Assembly: GCA_964630875.1 (NCBI GenBank)
Contig: CAZVXF010000016.1
Location: forward strand, 1-32,561
DNA length: 32,561 bases
DNA from: DAIDHZ01 sp035480255
GTDB taxonomy: Bacteria; Chlamydiota; Chlamydiia; Chlamydiales; SM23-39
Direction: 5' to 3'
Both the position numbers and the translations under genes were made by a program. This document shows positions 26,701-32,024 of this stretch, in pieces (position 1 is the first letter of the stretch; every line of letters begins with the position of its first letter). The notes under the pieces were generated by a model, which was not told the DNA's origin, did not search any database, and worked only from the letters and a program-made list of their open reading frames with translations.

Positions 26701-29350
26701 AGTCCTTAAAAACATTTTAAACATCTTACGCAAAAAAACGGCAGTCATCATAGATGAGGCTGATGAGGTACTTCGCACAGACAAAGAAACCAATTTTCCC
26801 TCGGGAGAAAAACTACCTCTTGATTCTCAATATATTTCCTTGATCGCAATCATCTATCGCATTCTTGCAGTTGATTTGAAAGATCTCCCAGTCAAAGAAC
26901 AGCTCTTACAACTTCCAGCTGTTCTCTCTGTAAATCCGTTTTTTGCAGAGATTCCCGTAGAATACCGCGAAAGCTTTCAGCGATATCTCGAAGGAATCAT
27001 AGATCCAAAACTCGAAAAAGTATATCGAGCGCAAACAGAAGATAAAAAATTTCTGGTTTGGAGAGATAGAATAGCAAAAACAGATTTGAAAACCGCCCAT
27101 CTTATGGCTTTAGCTCGCCATGTGATTCAAGAAATATTGCCCCACACTTTACATAAAACGACCAGGCGCGATTATGGACGTGCAAGTATTGATAGTGGAA
27201 AAGTGGTCCCTTACATTGCTGCAGGGATCCCTGCGATCACAGAATTTGGGCACCCCTGGGAATTGGTCGCTTATCATTTTCAAACAGCGCTGAGCTCAGA
27301 TATGTCATCTGAGCTTTTCTCACACATAGTTGAGCTCTTTGTAGCCATTGCTAAGGAAGAAAGTTTAATATGGAACTGTCCTCTTCACAAAACTCCTATT
27401 TTTCATGAAGTTCAAGAGCATTTAGGAATATCCATTTTGGATATGCAAGATGTGGCCGTAAAACAAGAATTTCTAAAAAAAGTCAATGCGGATATAGAAA
27501 AAAAGTTCTATCTCGAAGAAAAATTGATTCAAAGAGAAGTAAGATATGATCCAAATTATTTCTCAAGCAATAGCCATAATTTGTTGATGTTCCCTAAAGC
27601 CCTTGCCATGACAGGGACTCCTTATAATCGAGGCGCATACCCCAAAAACTTAAGCATTGCTCCAATTCTTGACTTAGAATCTGTGAATGCATTGACCGAG
27701 CTTTTAGGCAAACGAAATGGAGAGATTCACGCTGTTTCAGAAATCTCTAATTTAGAAAAGACCCTTTCTCAGGTGCTAAAAAGATCTCAAGCTAGCAAGC
27801 ATCTCCGGGCAATCATTGATATTGGAGGTTGTTTACTTACAAAAAGTAATGAAGAATACGCCAAAGAAATTTTGACCATTTTTGAAAAGGATCCATCTGT
27901 ACAAGGGGTGATCTTTTTTAAAGAATCTTCCCGGATTTCTCTATGGAAAAAGGGGGAGGCGGAGGCCATTGATGTTGTTGACACCCATCCTGATACATGG
28001 AAGGCGCTAGGAATTAATCCGAACCGGTTGTTTTTCTTTTACGATCATTTACATTCTCGAGGAACAGATTTTCCTCTACCTTCAAAGACCGTGGCATTGA
28101 CACTCCTTAAACCAGAAGATCAGATTCATCAAATTTTGCAAGGAGTCGCGCGATGTCGCAAACTAACATCAAGCCAAGATGTGATTTATGCTCTTGACGA
28201 AAGCGCGATGAAGGCTATTCAGGAAGAAGAGAAAAAATTGGATATTCAGACTCTTTTACAGAGAAGTATGTTACTCGAAAAAGATGCCTTGCGCCTTCAG
28301 ATTTATCGACATTATATTCAAGAAATAAACCATGTGGTCCGATCTTTCCATTTAGATGAGCTTTTAGAAGAAAATTCTAAGACTCAAGCCGATCCAAATT
28401 TACTTAGAATCTCTCATCCAAATTCTCCATATCACGAATTTGGTAAACTGCAAGCTCAGATTTCTCCAATTGTTGGAATTGAAAATCACGCAAAGATGAT
28501 ACTTGATCAATACAGATACCGTTATCCTAAAGCCGTTACAATCATACAATCAATCGTAGAAGATGCCAAAGCTCATTTAATAGATTTGCCTCATTCTGTT
28601 CAGGAGAAAAATCTCGACTTAAGTCGTGAAAAACATCTGCAGAAGGAAGTACAAATGCAAAAAGAAAATGAGCGATTGACCCATTTTGAAAGTGAATGGC
28701 TTTATTATCAAACGCGGCCTCGAATAGAGAAAGAAAGCTCCTGGACAAAAGATGAAGCAGACAGTCTCGTCGGTCAAAAAGGTCAGATTCTTAATCACTC
28801 CCAATGTAAAAAAATCAGTCCCTTAAAAGCTCTTCTTAGAGATTATTCTTACCGACATCCTTATCCTGGAGTTTTTACAGACAATCTTTATGCGACAAAA
28901 AACTGGCATCAAAATGCTCTTCCTATTTTCAGTACGTATCATAAACCAGCCCTCCAAATGCTCATGATTGAGCATGGACCTAAGGAAGAAAAAAAGATCA
29001 GTGGAATTCTATTGTCACTTGCCGAAAGTGAATTTCTTCGCACTTCTTGGTTTCCAGAGCAATCCAAAGATGAAAGAGTTTGGTTAATTGATGCGGATGG
29101 GCATTCTTTAAGCCTGAACGGAAGTCCTCTCCCCGAAAATAAGATGGTCGATCAACTTCTCATTCAGATGAATATCTTGAACGGACGAGTCGACTGGGTA
29201 ACACAGCATATAGATAAAGTTCTTTCTTGGATTTCTGAAGATCCAAGTCAGTCTCAAACCAAATCTCGCATGCTATTTTTGCAGGCGTTGCAAAATAGAG
29301 AAAAAGCAAGCCTTTTGCTCGCTCATCCAAGATTACTTAATCTTACGTGA
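20762..29350 (+). CDS. Giant DUF3638-like protein: cysteine-peptidase-like N-terminus and SF2-like ATPase C-terminus
   Basis: 2862 aa. Near the N-terminus GGSSGHGMLYEF (His191), LRIFNTGSG (Asn210) and TAQRAGTCSCSTL (Gln310, Cys315) look like a papain-like cysteine peptidase in permuted order (His-Asn before Cys). A long middle part without clear motifs has a coiled coil about 1680-1740. The C-terminal third carries helicase-like motifs: MGGGKT (1868-1873), IIDEADEV (DEAD at 1998-2001), MTGTP (2283-2287), HSRGTDFP (2431-2438) and QGVARCR (2460-2466). The GGGKT and RGTDxxLP motifs recall eukaryotic and chlamydial DUF3638/DUF3645 proteins; I recall such giants from amoeba symbionts. The start is ATG 20762; an in-frame start at 20594 would overlap the terminase and translate the AT-rich promoter. 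No signal peptide or membrane segment is seen. The frame is intact, unlike its neighbours. Confidence 0.85.
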   Translation: MPQIQKTSVDPTLIKAKGVYPPGISSEQLPKIQSALNVLIPSVTIPLAQQNEVYPIPLLRNLPEQSVGWPRDKNEQAKIYAHIFSGTYLKNSGLEGSSFGQISGYFEEWFQYFSKHSESKEGVELVQSILPQLQSLQKQEKELECLINMSHEDQNRNKLCEVASQRMISILQLPIGVPYLMIGGWGGSSGHGMLYEFIRQEEGFELRIFNTGSGTENHLQMVEGTKQKIVPVLLKKSIPASALSLAFFQALLEPQILPYWENRAATTLENYEITKVNPSQENCKKLIYQAFFQLEGELQDPSSMGFMTAQRAGTCSCSTLFAYLRYRAGANLGLFEQIQLWLRLGTLTQGWESWKGEIDKKSYLLSLLERGAQRILSHSVKPTYIDHGKPWFSTDEIQVAQSLGSNVLFNLAKCRAETKSAAKKEVEGISWNLPIHLNRDHFLYRPFLKNFDKEIPCFPLDKSPQLTDPSICSRYLQKKLAAIQVESTSNYPSEIKAQLQWLIESLPIPTQNAEDFWKKIPEDQLHACSEALNTILIMYFQRFQEETLAVLPEEQNVFFAILTMLHTLALRVEKNQSVSLNDYRIGDPTKLQEKDPNIVFFSPSSLARRQQIIQYFSEYNNHHCEKSFLHDFSSSFSDFPGDTQGFTEELRKRDEFQHYLRLIRYNAITETPAITPSMELSYFICLERNAFLMDLNPIEKQAFLTMLDPFQALQKSGHSSLAYLHQAALVAHIAGGNWKSKKGTRGEDCQIKCTLTHDFGPVKRMIYFFQIGEKQYFVEQTPSDRWRSVFSHTKNPTAFKIRKEPEHALRPMLRSEGAALPSMELRNIEEPKARPIHILGAASHAISSFKDPKERISFLIDFFRSDLVSHELRTHLKELCLQPEFLKRCEEFILKGINYYWNFPRKNDRDLTSTLFFIRVALNLKSWIPQNVQSSQTFSDEYIRQFLRDLFNEETQTDKTDINFHLLLSYINQQSFAENEIEEVLLSWFGLDRHFASKDSLDFHSITQVQHFVWGKLAAISEILERSPDLCQKVAQSIWKGKGNSKILKWSYDKRNRVFLASSNGKAIALDLQSRAIKIDGKDYYTSNYVSDEMLKVPGFKRVFKDRTPSKIQCTAGQSSFFTDPIWGEIEIREAYVGQPRIIRKDENGKKYYFCSDLSTVEAFIPLAIRSQAILWIPCSTSDTFFDNLWSLSDPDTGKELYRLDPNLCLSQESRHLISTPSVFYRLEGKGAVLSWMNRDGKKVIEYPFMQSRNREILRFDVNLSEEISWRENPEYILTDQENGLLGTSSQYLLLRNQNSHKRKILVPMGPLYKKSVLSSHSALSRTFGFEDVSGILTINQIEQDPKIDFFAFDIENDEPVGRTPLENLYLSYLFLSQRDYKSALNYFEKIENKNRFTKEEWQDLLQVIKWLTNLNDRTPEASAILLKAWTLVCREIRHPDVRIPQELPKNLQTIYAEYLEDTNHRSSLFELTTIEEDELRKRFSNEKRSSARKVENPNFIAPVSRTLPSVDLFNSYKYDLSSFSFFSPKKLQNLYFLSEINCNEFQPYYDWIRWSTPEERKYLASVLSYHILAKGAETFFKLLYLACHVERPSLLPDIGDDNTEEIKNAIFTKTGVKNLGGQPSFPPHSENPPPAPLHHLKLETQSPPVQDDRMIALPFRDIPKVDLGPVYFEKLLSGFYQLKKETTLDSLKKQLLEEEKKIEEKLSALEDKILATAYGESQELRTRRKEQAAILSGHFVFSITLSSLIGLFLEGTYGGFLQALPRCSMHEIDLLNQDLQTFLIESCYLQQLKRSRNLIKHSLNPEEEHLLGLEIHAECSYPPNFRPGLVFEYVSNKRLRPLQASQLQEIVHRMDSDNPFLLTHMIMGGGKTDVFASLLGRLWAKKDQLSLFLTPVSQLKTVQGNLASSQWRCFKQGICTFDYNRHELTLDVLKDIQQELIEAIDTKRLVVLRAEMPQILELEFATLVCATTKNDKKIQVLKNILNILRKKTAVIIDEADEVLRTDKETNFPSGEKLPLDSQYISLIAIIYRILAVDLKDLPVKEQLLQLPAVLSVNPFFAEIPVEYRESFQRYLEGIIDPKLEKVYRAQTEDKKFLVWRDRIAKTDLKTAHLMALARHVIQEILPHTLHKTTRRDYGRASIDSGKVVPYIAAGIPAITEFGHPWELVAYHFQTALSSDMSSELFSHIVELFVAIAKEESLIWNCPLHKTPIFHEVQEHLGISILDMQDVAVKQEFLKKVNADIEKKFYLEEKLIQREVRYDPNYFSSNSHNLLMFPKALAMTGTPYNRGAYPKNLSIAPILDLESVNALTELLGKRNGEIHAVSEISNLEKTLSQVLKRSQASKHLRAIIDIGGCLLTKSNEEYAKEILTIFEKDPSVQGVIFFKESSRISLWKKGEAEAIDVVDTHPDTWKALGINPNRLFFFYDHLHSRGTDFPLPSKTVALTLLKPEDQIHQILQGVARCRKLTSSQDVIYALDESAMKAIQEEEKKLDIQTLLQRSMLLEKDALRLQIYRHYIQEINHVVRSFHLDELLEENSKTQADPNLLRISHPNSPYHEFGKLQAQISPIVGIENHAKMILDQYRYRYPKAVTIIQSIVEDAKAHLIDLPHSVQEKNLDLSREKHLQKEVQMQKENERLTHFESEWLYYQTRPRIEKESSWTKDEADSLVGQKGQILNHSQCKKISPLKALLRDYSYRHPYPGVFTDNLYATKNWHQNALPIFSTYHKPALQMLMIEHGPKEEKKISGILLSLAESEFLRTSWFPEQSKDERVWLIDADGHSLSLNGSPLPENKMVDQLLIQMNILNGRVDWVTQHIDKVLSWISEDPSQSQTKSRMLFLQALQNREKASLLLAHPRLLNLT

Positions 29351-29379
29351 ATGACTCCTCCGCTAACTAATATTTACAG

Positions 29380-29410
29380 TGCCGCAGTATCGCCGGAATT
29401 GAAAATTTCC
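29380..29410 (+). repeat. Right copy of the diverged 31-bp repeat
   Basis: Starts TGCCGCAGTATCGCCGGA; partner of 19064-19094. It lies 30 bp after the giant gene and about 130 bp before the right attachment repeat. Confidence 0.4.
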
Positions 29411-29539
29411 CAAGATGTCCCACCCTTGGCCTGTCTTTCCAAAAAAAGATTGTTTGAAAACTGTTTTTCCCTATAAGATTTAGGTAGCTTAGGTAAATTT
29501 AGAGAAATTCAAGGAAACGACTGGAATCAGACTTCCCAA

Positions 29540-29585
29540 GACTGTTAATCCATTGGTCGCTAGTTCGAATCTAGCACCCGGAGAT
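29540..29585 (+). repeat. Right attachment repeat (tRNA-Asn 3' fragment)
   Basis: An exact 46-bp copy of 18962-19007, i.e. the last 44 bases of tRNA-Asn and two more. It has no 5' half and cannot make a tRNA. It marks the outer boundary of the island. Confidence 0.93.
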
Positions 29586-29597
29586 CTTGTCTTTTAA

Positions 29598-29629
29598 GCA
29601 GTTAAGATCAAAAACTTAGCTGCCTTTTT
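29598..29629 (+). terminator. Rho-independent terminator, probably the original tRNA-Asn terminator
   Basis: GCAGTTAAG (29598-29606) pairs with CTTAGCTGC (29615-29623), nine pairs with one G-T, followed by CTTTTT. It begins 13 bp after the tRNA fragment, the place where the tRNA terminator would stand before the island split the locus. Confidence 0.7.
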
Positions 29630-29804
29630 ATGCATTCACACTCGAATGCTACACTAATGCTGCACTCCATACACGAATGTACGGGATTTCCGATTGTTCG
29701 GGCTTGAAAAGGTCCGATAAGCGAACCAAGAAGTTTTGTATCTTGTCGTGTCGTATTGTGTACCCATGAGATTAATTATAGATCTTGTGTTCAGTTTACA
29801 ATAT

Positions 29805-30560
29805 TCATATGTTTTTCCGAATTTTCCATTTTGAATTATATGATCCCCTTACGGGACTACTAGGATCCAATTTGCAATAACTTGTCATTGGAAGTTTTAG
29901 CAAAGGATCTAAGTGCTTTTTTTCGATTCTTAAGTTCTCTAAAATAAAACCAAGGCGTTTAGCGACAGCTTTTCCAAGTTTGAGGGCATATTCGACAATT
30001 ACTTGAATCCGAATTCTATCTTTGCTTATTTTGAATGCATGCAGTACCTCATTAAAATCACCGCAATACTCTGGTGAAGTAAGTCCATCTAGCAAAGTTT
30101 TCTCGAGATTCGTTATTTGCGCTTTCATGTCGTCGACCCAGATTGTTTCTATGCCAAAGTAATGTTCCTTTTTTACTTGGATGAAATGAAATATGGTTTT
30201 GGACAAGGATCTCGGAATAGAAGTGCCCCGAGGAGTGCTAGCGAAAATTTTGTTAGGAGTTTGCTCCGTAACGTGGTGATAATGCATTGCTGTCCAATGA
30301 CTGATTGCAGAGGGAGTAACAAGCGCCATTGCCACAGCAAATTCATGAGGTGAGGGACCGTAAGCTGTTATCACGTAGACTCCACGCTTAAGACGAGCCA
30401 CCCACCCTCCCTTGGTCAGATTGTGCAGGCTTTCCGAAACATAAGCCGGATTCATTCCAACTTCTGAAGCTGCAGCCTGGGCTTGTTTGATCGAAAAAAT
30501 TTTTAATCCTTGCTCAGCTAAGTATCGCAAAAGATTTAATCCGGAGATAGAATTCTTCAT
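29805..30560 (-). CDS. AbiEi-like type IV antitoxin / transcriptional regulator
   Basis: 251 aa. An N-terminal winged helix (ISGLNLLRYLAEQGLKIFSIKQAQAAASEVGMNPAYVSESLHNLTKGGWVARLKRGVYVI) is followed by the AbiEi core: HEFAVAMALVTPSAISHWTAMHYHHVTEQTP, a beta-rich region, and LEKTLLDGLTSPEYCGDFNEVLHAF. The C-terminus LDPSSPVRGSYNSKWKIRKNI is typical of the family. AbiEi represses its own promoter and counters AbiEii, a nucleotidyltransferase toxin, in abortive-infection systems. No AbiEii gene follows in this window, so it is an orphan regulator or the remains of a system whose toxin was lost. The start ATG 30560 gives the usual N-terminus; a TTG at 30602 is in frame. No clear ribosome-binding site is visible. 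Confidence 0.82.
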   Translation of the reverse strand: MKNSISGLNLLRYLAEQGLKIFSIKQAQAAASEVGMNPAYVSESLHNLTKGGWVARLKRGVYVITAYGPSPHEFAVAMALVTPSAISHWTAMHYHHVTEQTPNKIFASTPRGTSIPRSLSKTIFHFIQVKKEHYFGIETIWVDDMKAQITNLEKTLLDGLTSPEYCGDFNEVLHAFKISKDRIRIQVIVEYALKLGKAVAKRLGFILENLRIEKKHLDPLLKLPMTSYCKLDPSSPVRGSYNSKWKIRKNI

Positions 30561-30815
30561 AATTCTAGTGTATTCTTGATGTCGATATTTGGACAATAGC
30601 AAATTTTCGACATTTAAAAAACATATCTTTGTTCCTTTGTAAGCTTATGAAATTAAACGGATTAATACTTGAACCGGAGATGATTGTTCTCGGATTTTTG
30701 CTTTTAGGGCATTGAACCTATTCCAAGTAAACTTTTTGCTTGGATAGGTTATATTGGAATATTTACTCGTGCTTAACAAATTTATTGAGGTTGCGAATAT
30801 TTACAGTGCAAAGGA

Positions 30816-30923
30816 GTCGTGCGCTTAATGATTTGGAATATAGCAAAATCTGAAAAGGGTATCTGGAGAAAGTCCATCACCCAAGGAGTCCTCAAAGGGA
30901 TGAGAGAGATGAATAAACGATGA
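30816..30923 (+). pseudogene. Possible C-terminal tail of a group II intron reverse transcriptase
   Basis: The + frame reads VVRLMIWNIAKSEKGIWRKS and then ITQGVLKGMREMNKR before a TGA at 30921-30923. WxIAxSxKGxWRxS is like the C-terminal region of intron-encoded reverse transcriptases, and it lies just before the domain V hairpin, as expected for such a gene. The frame is closed by a stop at 30786-30788 and nothing upstream resembles the polymerase domain. The call is based on a short motif and on position. Confidence 0.4.
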
Positions 30924-30950
30924 AAAAAACTTCAGGGAACTAAAAAGAAA

Positions 30951-31020
30951 CCACCGTGTACGGAACCGTACGTACGGTGGCGTGAGAGGACGGGAGTCGA
31001 GAGGTTCCTTCCTGCTCGAT
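30951..31020 (+). ncRNA. Group II intron 3' end (domains V and VI), relic
   Basis: Domain V shape: lower stem CCACCGT (30951-30957) with ACGGTGG (30974-30980), upper stem GTACG (30958-30962) with CGTAC (30967-30971), tetraloop GAAC, and a two-base bulge GT on the 3' side. This is followed by GTGAGAGGACGGGAG...CCTTCCTGCTCGAT, which fits domain VI and the 3' splice end. The loop is GAAC rather than a GNRA loop. The usual bulged branch-point A in CCTACTCGAT appears as G (CCTGCTCGAT). No 5' half of the intron is seen, so it is inactive. Confidence 0.6.
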
Positions 31021-31081
31021 GCGTCGATTGTTGACGTTTTGGCGCAAGAGAGCTGCGAACCACTATGGTTTAAGTGACTGA

Positions 31082-31131
31082 TATCTTCGATTACCCCCAT
31101 ATTTTGATAAAATGGTATTATTTCGAAGATA
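31082..31131 (-). terminator. Hairpin after the 225-aa gene
   Basis: The arms TATCTTCGA (31082-31090) and TCGAAGATA (31123-31131) pair; the region between them can form a further small CCAT/ATGG stem. It lies about 20 bases past the stop of the minus-strand gene ending at 31153. It has no clear T run, so the terminator role is tentative. Confidence 0.4.
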
Positions 31132-31152
31132 AGGGGACCTCTGCCTAAAAAA

Positions 31153-31830
31153 TTAGTTTTTTGCTTGAGAAGCAACTTGCCGATTGTAGATGTCTTGAAC
31201 GATCTCGGGTAGTGCTTTTGGGTTAAGACCTTGTGTCTTGACAAGATCACAATAAGCTTGAAACTCTTGATCTGTACAAAGTTGATCGTCTTTATAGGGG
31301 GAGCGTGAGCGAGAAGCATACTCGTCGGCAACCGCCTTTTGTAGCTCTTTCATTTCTTTGCTTGGGTTTAGGATGTCCTTCCGAAAGCCATTTTTTGTGT
31401 TGAATTCAGCAACCTTCCAAGAGTTTTCTTTAAATTCAAATCTAAACAATAGAACACAATCTCCTTTGTTCAATACAAAACCGTCTGGAATTAGATCCTC
31501 GTCATGTATTATTTTTTCTTCAACGAATGCGTGATATCTTGCCGCCTTTTGACCTCCCATCCGATCGATTACACGAGATAAAGCCGGTCGAAAACTATCG
31601 TTTGCCATTTCTTGTTCGTTCTGCGCGTACACTAGCTCATAGCGAACGGGCTTCAAGGCGCAGATCTTGTCCGAACTTTCAAAATTGAATGATGGGGATA
31701 GTTTGCTGCGATTCATAAAAGCTTCCATACACTTTTCATAAGGGACATCTATATACTCTATACGCTGTTTGCGATATTCAGAGAAGTTATCGAAAGAATT
31801 ATTGTTGCGAGATTGTGGCACTGGATTCAT
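31153..31830 (-). CDS. Hypothetical 225-aa soluble protein
   Basis: 225 aa; not recognised. It is hydrophilic with no signal or membrane segment. The centre has a beta-rich segment (KGDCVLLFRFEFKENSWKVAEFNTKNGFRKDI), and the polar N-terminus starts MNPVPQSRNNNSFDNFSEYR. The start is ATG 31830 (no strong ribosome-binding site), supported by a good promoter 42-70 bp upstream and a hairpin after the stop. It stands alone between the intron relic and the oxygenase gene. Its codon and amino-acid use looks like that of a real gene. Confidence 0.65.
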   Translation of the reverse strand: MNPVPQSRNNNSFDNFSEYRKQRIEYIDVPYEKCMEAFMNRSKLSPSFNFESSDKICALKPVRYELVYAQNEQEMANDSFRPALSRVIDRMGGQKAARYHAFVEEKIIHDEDLIPDGFVLNKGDCVLLFRFEFKENSWKVAEFNTKNGFRKDILNPSKEMKELQKAVADEYASRSRSPYKDDQLCTDQEFQAYCDLVKTQGLNPKALPEIVQDIYNRQVASQAKN

Positions 31831-31871
31831 ATAAAACCATCTTTGTTGATATTTTCGAATAATACATGGGG

Positions 31872-31900
31872 AGTTTAAGGGAACTGTACTTTACGTTCAA
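31872..31900 (-). promoter_or_regulatory. Candidate promoter of the 225-aa gene
   Basis: On the - strand: TTGAAC (31895-31900), 17-bp spacer, TAAACT (31872-31877). It lies in the 194-bp gap before ATG 31830 and would give a leader of about 35 nt. Nothing else is recognised in the gap. Confidence 0.45.
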
Positions 31901-32024
31901 CGTTATTGAGGTTGTTTGGGTATAATGCCAATACCGAGAAATGCAAGCCCTTCTTTTGTGTGACGATTTATCGAAAGCTTGATGAGGCCCCAAGAGTAAA
32001 ATATATTCTTAATGACTCAATCAG

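Larger units (their letters stand above)
18962..29585. mobile_element. tRNA-Asn integrated, decayed phage-type genomic island
   Basis: About 10.6 kb between two perfect 46-bp direct repeats, the first inside tRNA-Asn and the second at 29540-29585. Next to the tRNA lies the N-terminal part of a tyrosine-type integrase, reading inward. It is followed without a gap by the C-terminal half of a phage terminase large subunit and then a single intact giant gene. This is the layout of a prophage or satellite that entered by tRNA-specific recombination and then lost almost everything by deletion. Without an intact integrase it should be immobile. Confidence 0.88.
29351..29804. other. Gene-free stretch holding the right island end
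   Basis: No credible gene. It holds the right copy of the diverged repeat (29380-29410), the right attachment repeat (29540-29585) and a terminator (29598-29629). The remaining bases up to 29804 show no recognisable feature; a toxin gene expected downstream of the AbiEi-like gene is absent here. Confidence 0.7.
30603..31152. other. Gene-free stretch with hairpins and a group II intron relic
   Basis: An imperfect hairpin lies at 30715-30750 (AACCTATTCCAAG with CTTGGATAGGTT). A reverse-transcriptase tail relic (30816-30923), group II intron domains V/VI (30951-31020) and another hairpin (31082-31131) follow. A 168-codon minus-strand open frame over 30825-31331 is not credible, because it runs across these RNA structures and into the neighbouring gene. 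Confidence 0.6.

Noticed and set aside
18941..29585. Second tRNA gene at 29540
   Set aside because: Only the 3' 44 bases of tRNA-Asn are present, with no acceptor 5' strand or D arm. It is an attachment-site copy.
29369..30809. 14-bp exact repeat AATATTTACAGTGC at 29369-29382 and 30796-30809
   Set aside because: A chance match of this length is expected in an AT-rich 32-kb window, and no flanking similarity extends it.
30825..31331. Minus-strand open frame of 168 codons
   Set aside because: It runs antisense across the group II intron hairpins and reaches into the 225-aa gene in another frame. Its sequence looks like translated noncoding DNA.
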